This document shows positions 55,172 to 63,965 of a DNA stretch of 64,000 bases, piece by piece. This DNA is from Leifsonia poae. Its GTDB lineage: Bacteria; Actinomycetota; Actinomycetes; Actinomycetales; Microbacteriaceae. The stretch covers positions 80,974-144,973 of the forward strand of contig NZ_BSEN01000004.1 in the NCBI RefSeq assembly GCF_027921845.1. Direction: 5' to 3'. How positions within the stretch are numbered: position 1 is the stretch's first letter; each line of letters opens with the position of its first letter. The position numbers were made by a program, and so were the translations under genes. The notes beneath the pieces are model-generated. The model was not told the DNA's origin, made no database searches, and saw only the letters and a list, made by a program, of their open reading frames with translations.

Positions 55172-56483
55172 GTGGATCATGCTCGGGGTCGGCCTGCTGC
55201 TGACCGCCGGGACCGGCCTCTTCGTCGCGAGCGAGTTCGCGCTCGTCAACCTCGATCGCGGTGACCTCGAGGCGCGCCGCGAGCGCGGCGAGTCGCGGCT
55301 CAGCATGACGATCGCCGCCCTGAAGATCACCTCGACGCACCTGTCGAGCGCCCAGCTGGGCATCACGCTGACCACGCTGCTCACCGGTTACACGATGGAG
55401 CCGGCGATCAGCACCCTGCTGGATGCACCGCTGCGGTCGATCGGCCTCCCGGAGAGCTTCGTGGCGCCGATCGCGACCACCGTCGCCATCGTCGTCGCAA
55501 CGCTGCTGTCGATGATCCTCGGCGAGCTGGTCCCCAAGAACTTCGCACTCGCTCTCCCCATCGCCACGGCCAAGCTGGTCATCCCGTTCCAGACCGTGTT
55601 CACGGCGATCTTCAAGCCCTTCATCGCCCTTCTGAACGGAACGGCCAACGGCGTGCTGCGCCTGTTCGGCATCGAACCCAAGGAGGAGCTCTCCGGGGCG
55701 CGCACCGCGGAGGAGCTGTCGTCGCTGGTGCGGCGCTCGGCCAGTGCCGGCGTGCTGGAGGCCGACACGGCGACCCTGCTCAGCCGCACACTGTCCTTCG
55801 CCGGGCACACCGCCTCGGACGTCATGACCCCGCGGCCGCGCATCGTCACGGTGCAGCGCGGCGCGCCGGCGCAGTCGGTGCTCGACCTCGCCCGCCGCAC
55901 CGGCTTCTCACGGTTCCCCGTGATCGACGACGACGTCGACGACGTCGCCGGCATCGTGCACGTCAAGCAGGCGGTCGCAGTGCCTCGCGCCCGGCGGGCG
56001 CGCGTTCCGGTCTCCGCGCTGTCGACCGACGCTCTGCGGGTGCCGGAGACGATGCATCTGGACACCCTGCTGGGCGAGCTGCGCGCACGCGGCTACCAGA
56101 TGGCGGTCGTGGTCGACGAGTACGGCGGCACCTCGGGCATCGCGACTCTCGAAGACCTCGTCGAGGAGATCGTGGGCGAGGTCGCCGACGAGCACGACCG
56201 CACGCGGGCCGGTGTGGTGCGCGGCCGGGACTCCCTCACCTTCCCCGGCATCCTGCGCCCCGACGAGCTCAAGGAGCGTGCCGGGGTCACCGTTCCCGAC
56301 GACGGCCCGTACGAGACGGTCGCCGGTTTCGTGATGAACGAGCTCGGCCGGCTGCCCGTCGTCGGCGACGAGGTGCAGATCGACGGCGGCACGCTCCGTG
56401 TCGAGCGCCTCGAGGGGCGACGCGTGGATCGGATGCGCTACACCCCGGACCCCGACGCGACGGGGGAGGCCGACGATGAGTGA
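55152..56483 (+). CDS. CNNM/CorC-type transport-associated protein with CorC_HlyC domain
   Basis: The 443-residue protein has a DUF21 membrane domain (about 1-190, three to four helices, with the motif [16 protein letters not shown]), two CBS domains (about 205-330) and a C-terminal CorC_HlyC domain ([18 protein letters not shown] to [12 protein letters not shown]). Relatives export magnesium or cobalt. GTG at 55152 overlaps the end of the leader frame. Its stop overlaps the next homologue by 8 bases. Confidence 0.88.
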   Translation: MTAVLYEWIMLGVGLLLTAGTGLFVASEFALVNLDRGDLEARRERGESRLSMTIAALKITSTHLSSAQLGITLTTLLTGYTMEPAISTLLDAPLRSIGLPESFVAPIATTVAIVVATLLSMILGELVPKNFALALPIATAKLVIPFQTVFTAIFKPFIALLNGTANGVLRLFGIEPKEELSGARTAEELSSLVRRSASAGVLEADTATLLSRTLSFAGHTASDVMTPRPRIVTVQRGAPAQSVLDLARRTGFSRFPVIDDDVDDVAGIVHVKQAVAVPRARRARVPVSALSTDALRVPETMHLDTLLGELRARGYQMAVVVDEYGGTSGIATLEDLVEEIVGEVADEHDRTRAGVVRGRDSLTFPGILRPDELKERAGVTVPDDGPYETVAGFVMNELGRLPVVGDEVQIDGGTLRVERLEGRRVDRMRYTPDPDATGEADDE

Positions 56484-57513
56484 CTGGGCAGGCATCGTCT
56501 GGTTGGTCGTGCTGCTCGCGGTCAACGCCTTCTTCGTCGGCGCGGAGTTCGCCGTCATCTCGGCGCGGCGCTCGCAGATCGAGCCTCAGGCAGAGCGCGG
56601 CAAGCGCAGCGCGAAGACCGCGCTGTACGCCATGGAGCACGCGACGCTCATGCTGGCGACGACGCAGCTCGGCATCACCGTGTGCTCGCTGCTGATCCTG
56701 AACGTGTCGGAGCCGGCGATCCACCACCTGCTCGAGGGGCCGCTGCACCTCACGGGCTGGCCGGACGAGGTCATCGGCACGATCGCCTTCATCGTGACGC
56801 TGGTGCTCGTGTCGTTCCTGCACGTGGTGTTCGGCGAGATGGTGCCGAAGAACCTGTCGTTCTCCATGCCCGACCGTGCGGCTCTCCTCCTCGCTCCTCC
56901 GCTGGTGGCGATCGGGCGCGCGGTGCGGCCGATCATCGTCGCGCTGAACGCCTCGGCCAACGCGGTGCTCCGCCTATTCGGGGTGGAGCCGAAGGACGAA
57001 GCCGCGAGCACGTTCACGCTCGACGAGGTCGCCACGATCGTGAATCAGTCGACTCGCGAGGGTCTGCTGATGGATCGCACCGGTGCCCTGACGGCCGCAT
57101 TCGAGTTCACCGAGAAGAAGGTGCGCGACATCGCGCTCGGACTCGACTCGTTGATCACGCTCCCGCCATCGCCCACGCCGGCCGACGTCGAGCGGGCCGT
57201 CACGAAGAACGGGTTCTCGCGCTACGTGGTTCCGGATGCGTCGGGCGAGCCGACCGGGTACCTCCATCTCAAGGATGTGCTCGATCTGGAGGAGACCGGG
57301 TTCGAGCTGCCCGTGCCGGCCAAGCGCATCCGCCGCCTGGTCACGGTCTTCACGGACAGCGACCTCGAGGATGCGCTCGCCACGATGCGGCGCTCCGGGG
57401 TACACCTGGCGCGCGTCGTCGACGCGAGCGGGGAGACGACGGGCGTGCTGTTCCTGGAGGACATCATCGAGGAGCTGGTCGGCGAAGTTCAGGATGCGAC
57501 CCGGCGCTCGTAG
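56476..57513 (+). CDS. CNNM/CorC-type protein lacking the CorC_HlyC domain
   Basis: The 345-residue paralogue starts [27 protein letters not shown] and has the same DUF21 domain followed by two CBS domains, but ends at VQDATRRS with no C-terminal CorC_HlyC domain. The ATG at 56476 overlaps the upstream stop by 8 bases, so both proteins are produced together and may form heterodimers. Function: magnesium/cobalt handling by family, not proven here. Confidence 0.88.
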   Translation: MSDWAGIVWLVVLLAVNAFFVGAEFAVISARRSQIEPQAERGKRSAKTALYAMEHATLMLATTQLGITVCSLLILNVSEPAIHHLLEGPLHLTGWPDEVIGTIAFIVTLVLVSFLHVVFGEMVPKNLSFSMPDRAALLLAPPLVAIGRAVRPIIVALNASANAVLRLFGVEPKDEAASTFTLDEVATIVNQSTREGLLMDRTGALTAAFEFTEKKVRDIALGLDSLITLPPSPTPADVERAVTKNGFSRYVVPDASGEPTGYLHLKDVLDLEETGFELPVPAKRIRRLVTVFTDSDLEDALATMRRSGVHLARVVDASGETTGVLFLEDIIEELVGEVQDATRRS

Positions 57514-57600
57514 GCGCTCGAGCTAGAACCTCTTTTCCAGTGTCGGCGTCCGCGGGGGCCGAGTAGCGTAACGCGCAGAAGCGGAAAAGGAGCAATGCTC

Positions 57601-57978
57601 ATGTTGGAGAAGTTTCCGATCTACGCGGTCCTTCCTGCTTCGGACCTGCAGCGTGCCACGGAGTGGTTCCGTGACAAGCTCGAGCTCGAACCAGAGGAGA
57701 CAGGGGACGGCTACGCCGTCTTCGGCACGAACAGTGCCGCGAAGATCCAGATCTACGAGACGCCGAACGCGGGAACGGCGCAGAACACCGCGCTGGGATG
57801 GTCGACCGACGACCTCGACGGCACGATGGCGCACCTGCGGGAGCGGGGCGTCGTCTTCGAGGACTACGACTTTCCGGGGTTGAAGACGGAGAACGGGGTG
57901 GCCACGTCACCGCGTGACAGGGCGGCCTGGTTCCTCGACAGCGAGGGCAACATCCTCTGCGTCTCGCAGCGGTTGTAG
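57601..57978 (+). CDS. Single-domain VOC protein
   Basis: The 125-residue protein is one VOC unit: FPIYAVLPASDLQRATEWFRDKLEL at the start, then SAAKIQIYETPNAG and DSEGNILCVSQRL at the end. AAAAGGAG at 57585-57592 is 8 bases from the second ATG (57601) but only 2 from the first (57595), so 57601 is preferred. TAGCGT at 57564-57569 may be its -10. Substrate unknown. A hairpin separates it from the convergent OYE gene. Confidence 0.82.
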   Translation: MLEKFPIYAVLPASDLQRATEWFRDKLELEPEETGDGYAVFGTNSAAKIQIYETPNAGTAQNTALGWSTDDLDGTMAHLRERGVVFEDYDFPGLKTENGVATSPRDRAAWFLDSEGNILCVSQRL

Positions 57979-57999
57979 CCGTCGGATTCGCCGATCCCA

Positions 58000-58020
58000 G
58001 CGCCGGCGTGTTGCCGGCGC
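58000..58020. terminator. Bidirectional hairpin between convergent genes
   Basis: GCGCCGGC and GCCGGCGC make a perfect 8-base stem with a GTGTT loop, without a U tract, between a VOC gene and the OYE gene. Confidence 0.55.
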
Positions 58021-58030
58021 CCTGCCGGCG

Positions 58031-59116
58031 TCAGTCGCGCCAGCGCGCTCGCTCGTACTGCGGCGGCCAGTAGGTCAGCTGCTCGCCGAGTTCGTGCGCG
58101 GCGCGGAGCGGGAAGTGCGGGTCACGGAGGAGTTCGCGCGCGAGCATGACCGCGTCGGCCTTGCCCGTCGCGACGATCTCCGCGGCCTGTTGCGGTGTCG
58201 TGATGAGCCCGACTGCGCTCACTTCGACCTCGGCCGAACTGCGGACGTGCTCGGCGAACGGCACCTGGTAGCCCGGGCCGAGCGGGATGCGGATGCCGCC
58301 GGCGATGCCACCGCTGGAGATGTCGAAGAAGTCGGCGCCCGCGTTCTGCGCCCAGCCGGCCACGGTCGCCGTCTGCTGCTCGTCCCAGCCGCCCGGCGTC
58401 CAGTCGCTGCCGGAGAAGCGGACGAACAGGGGCAGCTCGTCGCCGATCTCGCCGCGGACCGCCTCGACGATCCGCAGCAGCAGGCGGGCCCGGTTCTCGA
58501 GCGATCCGCCGTATTCGTCGGTGCGGTGGTTGGCGATGGGCGAGAGGAACTGGTGGAGCAGGTAGCCGTGCGCGGCGTGCAGCTCGATCGCCCGGAATCC
58601 TGCCTCGACCGCACGGCGGGCCGCGGTGCGGAAGTCGTCGACGATGGCATCGATGCCGGCCAGGTCGAGCTCGCGCGGAACGTCGAGGTCGCCGAACGCC
58701 TCCGGCGATGGAGCGACCGCGGTCCATCCGCCCTCGGCGACAGGGACTGTTCCCGTGCGCCCCGTGAAGCCCCAGGCCGGCCAGCTCGAGGCCTTGCGGC
58801 CGGCATGCCCGAGCTGGATGCCCGGCACGGCGCCCTGTGATGCGATGAACTCCACGATCGGCTTCCACGCGTCGCGCTGCTCGTCGTTCCAGATGCCGGT
58901 GTCGCGCGGTGAGATGCGGGCCTCGGGGCTGACGCCGGTCGCTTCGGTGAACACGAGCCCGCTGCCGCCGACGGCGAAGGACGCCAGGTGCACGAGCTGC
59001 CATTGCTGCGGTACGCCCGACTGGTCGAGCACCGAGTACTGGCACATGGGCGAGGTCCAGATGCGGTTGCGCATCGTGACGCCGCGCAGCGTGAGGGGAT
59101 CGAAGAGGGTGGGCAT
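58031..59116 (-). CDS. NADH:flavin oxidoreductase, old-yellow-enzyme family (YqjM-like)
   Basis: A FMN enzyme that reduces activated C=C bonds, often in stress or xenobiotic metabolism. The 361 residues start PTLFDPLTLRGVTMRNRIWTSPMCQY, as in the YqjM group, with HAAHGYLLHQFLSP providing the substrate His pair and EYGGSLENRARLLL the flavin-site loop. GGGAAG precedes the ATG at 59116. The HAD gene starts 77 bases upstream on the same strand, so they may be separate units. Confidence 0.9.
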   Translation of the reverse strand: MPTLFDPLTLRGVTMRNRIWTSPMCQYSVLDQSGVPQQWQLVHLASFAVGGSGLVFTEATGVSPEARISPRDTGIWNDEQRDAWKPIVEFIASQGAVPGIQLGHAGRKASSWPAWGFTGRTGTVPVAEGGWTAVAPSPEAFGDLDVPRELDLAGIDAIVDDFRTAARRAVEAGFRAIELHAAHGYLLHQFLSPIANHRTDEYGGSLENRARLLLRIVEAVRGEIGDELPLFVRFSGSDWTPGGWDEQQTATVAGWAQNAGADFFDISSGGIAGGIRIPLGPGYQVPFAEHVRSSAEVEVSAVGLITTPQQAAEIVATGKADAVMLARELLRDPHFPLRAAHELGEQLTYWPPQYERARWRD

Positions 59117-59193
59117 GCAGACTTCCCGTCGTGATGGTGCGAATGGTCGCCGAACGCGAGCGCCCTCGTCGCCGAAAGCGCCCGTCGAGAGTG

Positions 59194-59811
59194 TTAAGCC
59201 GCGAGGGACTCCAGGTATGCCCGGAGATCGGCGGCGTCGGTGTAGACGTGTCCGGCGATGCCCAGGGCTTCGGCGCCCCTCACGTTCACCTCTTTGTTGT
59301 CGATGAAGACCATGTTCTCGGCGGTGATGCCCAGCTCGGTCAGCACGATCTCGAAGATGTCGGCGCTCGGCTTGATGGTGCCGAGCTCCCCGCTGACGAA
59401 GACCTGTTCGAACAGGTCGCCGAGGGTGCCGTGCCGGAAGTACGACCCGAAGTCGCGCCCGGCGTTCGAGAGCAGCGCCATGCGCGTGCCTCCCGCCTGC
59501 AGATCGAGGAGCACCTGGAGGGTGTCGTGGTCGATGCTCAGCCAGCTGCGGAAATCAGCCAGCCAGAGGCGATGGATCGTCGCATCGCCCCACTGCTCGC
59601 CCATCTCGTGCTCGATGCCGCGCCAGTACTCGCGGATGCTCATCGTGCCCTGGTCGAGGGCGTCGCGGTGCCGCCAGTACGCCGGCCAGAACACTTCGGC
59701 ATCACCACCGGCGACTCCGGCCAGCGCCGCACGGTCGGCCTCGCTCGGCGTGACCGAGATGACCTCGCCGTAGTCGAACACGATGACCTTGCCCGGGATG
59801 CTGATGCCCAT
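59194..59811 (-). CDS. HAD-family hydrolase (subfamily IA)
   Basis: The 205-residue protein is a phosphatase-like HAD enzyme: nucleophile Asp13 in VIVFDYGEV, motif II in ALLSNAG, the KPSADIFEIVL motif with catalytic Lys, and FIDNKEVNVRGAEALG at motif IV. The position normally taken by the second Asp of motif I is Gly, as in the subgroup without general phosphatase activity. Substrate is unknown. GAGG lies before the ATG at 59811. It faces the nnrD gene. Confidence 0.88.
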   Translation of the reverse strand: MGISIPGKVIVFDYGEVISVTPSEADRAALAGVAGGDAEVFWPAYWRHRDALDQGTMSIREYWRGIEHEMGEQWGDATIHRLWLADFRSWLSIDHDTLQVLLDLQAGGTRMALLSNAGRDFGSYFRHGTLGDLFEQVFVSGELGTIKPSADIFEIVLTELGITAENMVFIDNKEVNVRGAEALGIAGHVYTDAADLRAYLESLAA

Positions 59812-59841
59812 ATCGCTGACCTCTTTCCTCGGACTTCAACC

Positions 59842-59847
59842 TATCGT
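59842..59847 (+). promoter_or_regulatory. -10 element TATCGT for nnrD
   Basis: TATCGT is followed by GGAGGG and the ATG at 59854; the six-base spacing fits a leaderless start, though the GGAGGG would be too close to be a normal ribosome site. Confidence 0.4.
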
Positions 59848-59853
59848 GGAGGG

Positions 59854-60738
59854 ATGGACGCACAACGGCGGAGCGGTGCAGCGGTGGAGAACTGGTCGGC
59901 CTGGGGCGCTGTGGAGTCTGCGCCCTGGATCGCCGTGCCCGACGACGCCGGCGACAAGTACACGCGGGGCGTGCTCGGCGTGGTCACCGGCTCGGAGCAG
60001 TATCCGGGGGCCGCCGTGCTCGGCGTCGAGGCCGCGGTGCGCACGGGCCTCGGGATGGTGCGCTACATCGGCGCCCCTCGCGCCGCGGACTTCGTGCTGC
60101 ACCGCCGCCCGGAGGTCGTGACCGCCGTCGGACGGGTGCAGGCGTGGCTGATCGGCTCGGGCATGGATGCGGGCTCCCGGCCGCAGGAGGACGCGGTGCG
60201 GTTGCGCACAGCGCTCCGCGACGGCACCCCGCTCGTGATCGACGCCGGTGCGCTCGACCTGGCCGGGCAGGCGACGGGCCCGGTCGTAATCACTCCGCAC
60301 TACCGCGAGCTGGCGACGGTGCTGGCCGCGGCCGCCGACGACGATTCGGATGCCGTCACCGCCGATGACATCGCTGCCGATCCCGGTGCGTGGGCCGTGC
60401 GCGCCAGCGAGAGCCTGGGTGTCACCGTGCTCCTCAAGGGCCACACCACGTACATCGCGGGCACCGACGGTTCGCGGTTCTCGGTCGAGGCCGGGCCGGC
60501 CTGGCTCGCGACGGCGGGCAGCGGGGACGTGCTCGGCGGCGTGCTCGGGGCGCTGCTGGCGACGCACGCCCGCGAGATCGCGGCGAGCAGCGCATCCGCC
60601 GTGCCTGCGCTCGCGGCGACGGCCGCCTTCGTGCACGGACGGGCCGGGGAACGGGCGTCCCAGGGCGGTCCGATCGCCGCCCTCGACATCGCGGAGGCAC
60701 TCCCGGCGACGGTGCGCGAACTGCTCGCCGGGCGCTAG
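59854..60738 (+). CDS. nnrD: ADP-dependent NAD(P)H-hydrate dehydratase
   Basis: It repairs hydrated NAD(P)H using ADP. The 294-residue protein has the carbohydrate-kinase-like fold: IGSGMDAGSRPQED, VITPHYRELATVL, and the nucleotide-site AGSGDVLGGVLGALLATH. It is the stand-alone dehydratase; the epimerase half found fused in other bacteria is not next to it. The frame runs upstream, but ATG at 59854 with a -10 just before it is the best start. Confidence 0.9.
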   Translation: MDAQRRSGAAVENWSAWGAVESAPWIAVPDDAGDKYTRGVLGVVTGSEQYPGAAVLGVEAAVRTGLGMVRYIGAPRAADFVLHRRPEVVTAVGRVQAWLIGSGMDAGSRPQEDAVRLRTALRDGTPLVIDAGALDLAGQATGPVVITPHYRELATVLAAAADDDSDAVTADDIAADPGAWAVRASESLGVTVLLKGHTTYIAGTDGSRFSVEAGPAWLATAGSGDVLGGVLGALLATHAREIAASSASAVPALAATAAFVHGRAGERASQGGPIAALDIAEALPATVRELLAGR

Positions 60739-60772
60739 CCGGCGCTGACCCGTTCCCGACAGCGCGGCCCGC

Positions 60773-60778
60773 TACGAT
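60773..60778 (+). promoter_or_regulatory. -10 element TACGAT for leaderless GT87-type gene
   Basis: TACGAT is followed by 8 bases and the ATG at 60787; there is no Shine-Dalgarno. Confidence 0.4.
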
Positions 60779-60786
60779 GGGCGACT

Positions 60787-62115
60787 ATGGGGATCGATCC
60801 GGCACCGGCTCCGGCGCCGGAGGTGCCGAGCGACGTGCGCCGCTTCTTCTCGAATCCGCTCACGCTGTGGATCGCGTTCCTGCTCGTGCACCTGATCGTC
60901 GGCTGGCTGAGCCTCGACACGAACAGCATGCCCCTCGGCGACGTGTACCTCGTGTACAAACCCTGGGCGCAGCTGGCGGCGCAGGGCACCTCGGTCGTCG
61001 GCATCCAGACGGATTGGGTGTATCCGCTCGGCGCGCTGGTCCCGATCATGCTGCCGTTGCTCTTCGGGGCGGACGGCTACACCGGCGGATGGCTCACGAT
61101 GGTGCTGCTGCTGGACGCCGCCGCGTTCGCCGTGCTGATCATCGGCCGGGACCGCCGCCGCATCGCGGTCGCGTGGTGGTGGCTGGCGTTCCTGCTCCTG
61201 CTCGGGCCGATCGCCATCGGACGTCTGGATGCGGTGTCGGCTTCGCTGGCGATCATCGGACTCCTCTGGCTGACCTTCCATGAGAAGGCCGCCGTCGTCA
61301 TGCTCGCCGCCGCCACCTGGATCAAGGTCTGGCCGGCAGCCCTCATCGCGGCCGCGCTGGTCGCATTCCGCACGCGGTGGCGCATCCTGGGCTACGCGGC
61401 CGTCACCAGCCTGATCCTCGTCATCGTGGCGCTCGCGCTGGGTGCCGGCGCTCACGTGTTCAGCTTCATCACCATGCAGACCGGTCGCGGGCTGCAGATC
61501 GAGGCGCCGGTCAGCACCATCTGGATGTGGCAGGTCGCGCTCGGCGTGCCCGAGGCCGTCATCTACTACGACAGGGAGCTGCTCACCTTCCAGGTCACGG
61601 GGGCGGGCAGCACGACGGCGGGCGCGCTGATGAACCCGCTGCTCGCGGTGAGTGTCGCCGTGGTGCTGCTGATCGGCATCCGGGCCGTGCGTCGTGGAGC
61701 GCCGGTCACGCGCATCCTGCCGGAGCTGTCGCTCGCGTTCGTCGCGGCGTTCATCGCCTTCAACAAGGTGGGCTCGCCGCAGTACGTCACGTGGCTCGCG
61801 GCGCCGATCGTCATCGGTCTTGTGTACCAGGGGCGCGGCTTCCGGACGCCGGCGGTGCTCGTCACGGTGACGGCGGCGCTCACGCAGATGATCTACCCCT
61901 ATCTGTATGGGCTCGTGCTGACGGCGCAGCCGGTCATGCTGGTCGTGCTGACGGCGCGCAACCTGATGTTCTTCGTCATCCTGGGCTGGGCGGTGGCGGC
62001 GCTGTGGCGCGGCCGGCGTGGTGCCGAGTTCGACGAGCTGCCGCGCCATGTCTGGCCGTTCCGGTCGGCGGAGCGTTTCGCCGACGAGCCGGAGGACGTG
62101 CCCGCCGAACGCTGA
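60787..62115 (+). CDS. Glycosyltransferase family 87-like polytopic membrane protein (DUF2029)
   Basis: The 442-residue protein has about ten membrane helices and the acidic residue D after the first helix (PLGDVYLVY) typical of polyprenyl-phosphate-dependent GT-C enzymes. GT87 includes mannosyltransferases of mycobacterial lipomannan. It probably adds sugars outside the membrane. TACGAT lies before the start. A long hairpin follows the stop. Confidence 0.78.
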   Translation: MGIDPAPAPAPEVPSDVRRFFSNPLTLWIAFLLVHLIVGWLSLDTNSMPLGDVYLVYKPWAQLAAQGTSVVGIQTDWVYPLGALVPIMLPLLFGADGYTGGWLTMVLLLDAAAFAVLIIGRDRRRIAVAWWWLAFLLLLGPIAIGRLDAVSASLAIIGLLWLTFHEKAAVVMLAAATWIKVWPAALIAAALVAFRTRWRILGYAAVTSLILVIVALALGAGAHVFSFITMQTGRGLQIEAPVSTIWMWQVALGVPEAVIYYDRELLTFQVTGAGSTTAGALMNPLLAVSVAVVLLIGIRAVRRGAPVTRILPELSLAFVAAFIAFNKVGSPQYVTWLAAPIVIGLVYQGRGFRTPAVLVTVTAALTQMIYPYLYGLVLTAQPVMLVVLTARNLMFFVILGWAVAALWRGRRGAEFDELPRHVWPFRSAERFADEPEDVPAER

Positions 62116-62141
62116 CCGCGCGCGCGTGCGCCCGGCCACGG

Positions 62142-62204
62142 GATCGAGGGGTCCCCGCACGCCGCGTCGCGTGACTGAGCCCGGCGTGTCTGGAACCCTC
62201 GATC
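62142..62204. terminator. 23-base imperfect inverted repeat after the GT87-type gene
   Basis: Arms 62142-62164 (starting GATCGAGGGG) and 62182-62204 (ending CCCTCGATC) are complementary at 19 of 23 positions with a 17-base loop. They can form a strong hairpin between genes. No U tract follows. Confidence 0.5.
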
Positions 62205-62222
62205 GGCGGCCTCGACGCTGGT

Positions 62223-62228
62223 TAGGCT
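62223..62228 (+). promoter_or_regulatory. -10 element TAGGCT for the thiamine-binding gene
   Basis: TAGGCT lies 22 bases before the ATG at 62251, which also has GAGGAGG as ribosome site, so this gene has a short leader rather than none. Confidence 0.45.
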
Positions 62229-62250
62229 GGAGGCGATCCGAGGAGGAACG

Positions 62251-62559
62251 ATGCTGGTTGCATTCTCAGTGGCGCCGAGCGGCGGAGAGGGCGCAGACGC
62301 GTCCGTGCACGACGCGGTCGCGGCGGCGGTCGCGATCGTTCGCGAGTCGGGGCTCCCGAATCGCACGACGTCGATGTTCACGGAGCTCGAGGGTGAATGG
62401 GACGAGGTCTTCGATGTCATCCGCCGCGCCACCGAGGCCGTCGGAGCCTTCGGGTCGCGGGTGTCGCTCGTGCTCAAGGCCGACATCCGGCCGGGGTACT
62501 CCGGCGAACTCGACGCGAAGGTCGAGCGACTCGAAGCGGCGATCGACGAGAAGGGCTAG
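62251..62559 (+). CDS. MTH1187/YkoF-type thiamine-binding protein
   Basis: The 102-residue cytosolic protein has the ferredoxin-like fold of the DUF77 family: LVAFSVAPSGGEGADASVHDAVAAAVAIVRESG, TSMFTELEGEWDEVFDVIRRATEAV, and RVSLVLKADIRPGYSGELDAKVERLE. Relatives bind thiamine or related molecules and are thought to regulate or carry them. GAGGAGG precedes the ATG. No TPP riboswitch was seen before it. Confidence 0.85.
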   Translation: MLVAFSVAPSGGEGADASVHDAVAAAVAIVRESGLPNRTTSMFTELEGEWDEVFDVIRRATEAVGAFGSRVSLVLKADIRPGYSGELDAKVERLEAAIDEKG

Positions 62560-62646
62560 CGACGCAGCTGCTCGATCGGGCGGAAGCGCACGACGCGCGG
62601 CGCTGGCGACGCGATAACGCACGACCAGCGCCCCGGCCGCGCCCGA

Positions 62647-62678
62647 TCGAATCGATTCGACTCGGTTCGATATAGGCT
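62647..62678 (+). promoter_or_regulatory. 14-base palindrome TCGAATCGATTCGA and -10 TAGGCT before the MFS gene
   Basis: A perfect palindrome TCGAATCGATTCGA (62647-62660) covers the -35 region of a promoter whose -10 is TAGGCT (62673-62678), six bases before the GTG at 62685. The layout is that of a repressor operator on a leaderless transporter gene. No regulator gene is adjacent in the window. Confidence 0.6.
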
Positions 62679-62684
62679 AGGCGA

Positions 62685-63965
62685 GTGAATCCCGTTATCG
62701 ACGGGCCGACGCGGTTGTCGTCGGCCCGTATTCGTCTTGCGCTCCTGGCCCTCGCCCTCGGCGGCTTCGGCATCGGCTCGACCGAGTTCGTCGCCATGGG
62801 CCTGCTGCCCAACATCGCGCACGACCTCCTGCCGTCGGTGTACGCCACGTCGCCCGACGCCGCGAATGCGCAGGCGGGCTGGATCATCTCGGCCTACGCG
62901 CTCGGCGTCGTCGTCGGTGCTCCGACGATCGCAGCCGTCGCCGCCCGCTGGCCGCGCAAGAAGCTGCTGCTCTGGCTCCTCGTCGCCTTCACCGTCGGCA
63001 CCGTCGCGTCGGCTCTGGCGCCGACGTTCCAGCTCGTGCTGCTGGCCCGCTTCATCAGCGCGCTGCCGCATGGCGCCTACTTCGGCATCGCCTCGCTCGT
63101 CGCCGCCACGCTGATGGGGCCGGGCAAACGCGGGCAGGGCGTCGCCTTCGTGCTCTCCGGCCTCACCATCGCGAACGTCATCGGCGTGCCGCTGATCACC
63201 TGGCTCGGGCAGGAGCACGGCTGGCGGGCGGCCTACCTCGTGGTCGCGGGGATCTTCGCCTTGACCTTCGTCGCGGTCGCCTTCCTCGTGCCGTGGCAGG
63301 CGGGCGACCCCAAGGCCACGATGGCCAACGAGCTCAAGGCGTTCAGCCGGCTCCAGGTGTGGCTCGCGCTCCTCATCGGCGCGATCGGGTTCGGCGGCTT
63401 CTTCGCCGTCTACACCTACGTCGCTCCGCTCGCCACGACCGTCACGGGGCTGAGCCCGTCGGCTGTGCCCCTCGTGCTCGTGCTGATCGGTCTCGGGATG
63501 ACCGTCGGCAACCTCTTCGGGGGCTGGATGGCCGACCGCGATCTCAAGCGCGGGATGCTCGGCTTCTTCGGCCTGCTGCTGGTCGGCCTCGCGGTGCTCT
63601 TCCTCACCGCCTCGACGGTGGCGGGGCTGCTGATCTCCCTGTTCGTGATCGCGGCTGCCTGCGCGGCACTGTCGCCCGCCATCCAGACCCGGTTGATGGA
63701 TGTCGCGCACGACAGCCAGTCGATCGCGGCGGCGCTCAACCACTCGGCGCTCAACATCGCCAATGCGATGGGGGCCTTCCTCGGCGGGCTGACGATCGCC
63801 GCCGGTTTCGGCTACCTGTCGCCGGTCGTGGTCGGAGCCGTGCTCGCCCTCGCCGGCATCGCGATCGCGCTGATCTCGTTCTCGATCGACCGTTCCCGCG
63901 AACGTCGCGGCGTCGACACCGGCGTCGTGCACGCCCAGCGTCCGGCCCCGCTGCCCATCGACTGA
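62685..63965 (+). CDS. Major facilitator superfamily transporter (DHA1/AraJ-Cmx type)
   Basis: A 12-helix drug or sugar efflux transporter of the inner membrane. The 426 residues include GGFGIGSTEFVAMGLLPNIA in helix 1, the GAPTIAAVAARWPRKKLLL loop between helices 2 and 3, ARFISALPHGAYFGIASLVAA, and a positive C-terminal tail. GTG at 62685 is set by a -10 six bases upstream. The palindrome upstream suggests repression and possible induction by a substrate. The substrate is unknown. Confidence 0.88.
   Translation: MNPVIDGPTRLSSARIRLALLALALGGFGIGSTEFVAMGLLPNIAHDLLPSVYATSPDAANAQAGWIISAYALGVVVGAPTIAAVAARWPRKKLLLWLLVAFTVGTVASALAPTFQLVLLARFISALPHGAYFGIASLVAATLMGPGKRGQGVAFVLSGLTIANVIGVPLITWLGQEHGWRAAYLVVAGIFALTFVAVAFLVPWQAGDPKATMANELKAFSRLQVWLALLIGAIGFGGFFAVYTYVAPLATTVTGLSPSAVPLVLVLIGLGMTVGNLFGGWMADRDLKRGMLGFFGLLLVGLAVLFLTASTVAGLLISLFVIAAACAALSPAIQTRLMDVAHDSQSIAAALNHSALNIANAMGAFLGGLTIAAGFGYLSPVVVGAVLALAGIAIALISFSIDRSRERRGVDTGVVHAQRPAPLPID

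Noticed and set aside
62142..62204. Inverted repeat as transposon ends
   Set aside because: The arms are 17 bases apart with no transposase or target duplication; a terminator is simpler.
62116..62250. Possible TPP riboswitch before the thiamine-binding gene
   Set aside because: No CTGAGA-type core is present; the gap is explained by a hairpin, a -10 and a ribosome site.
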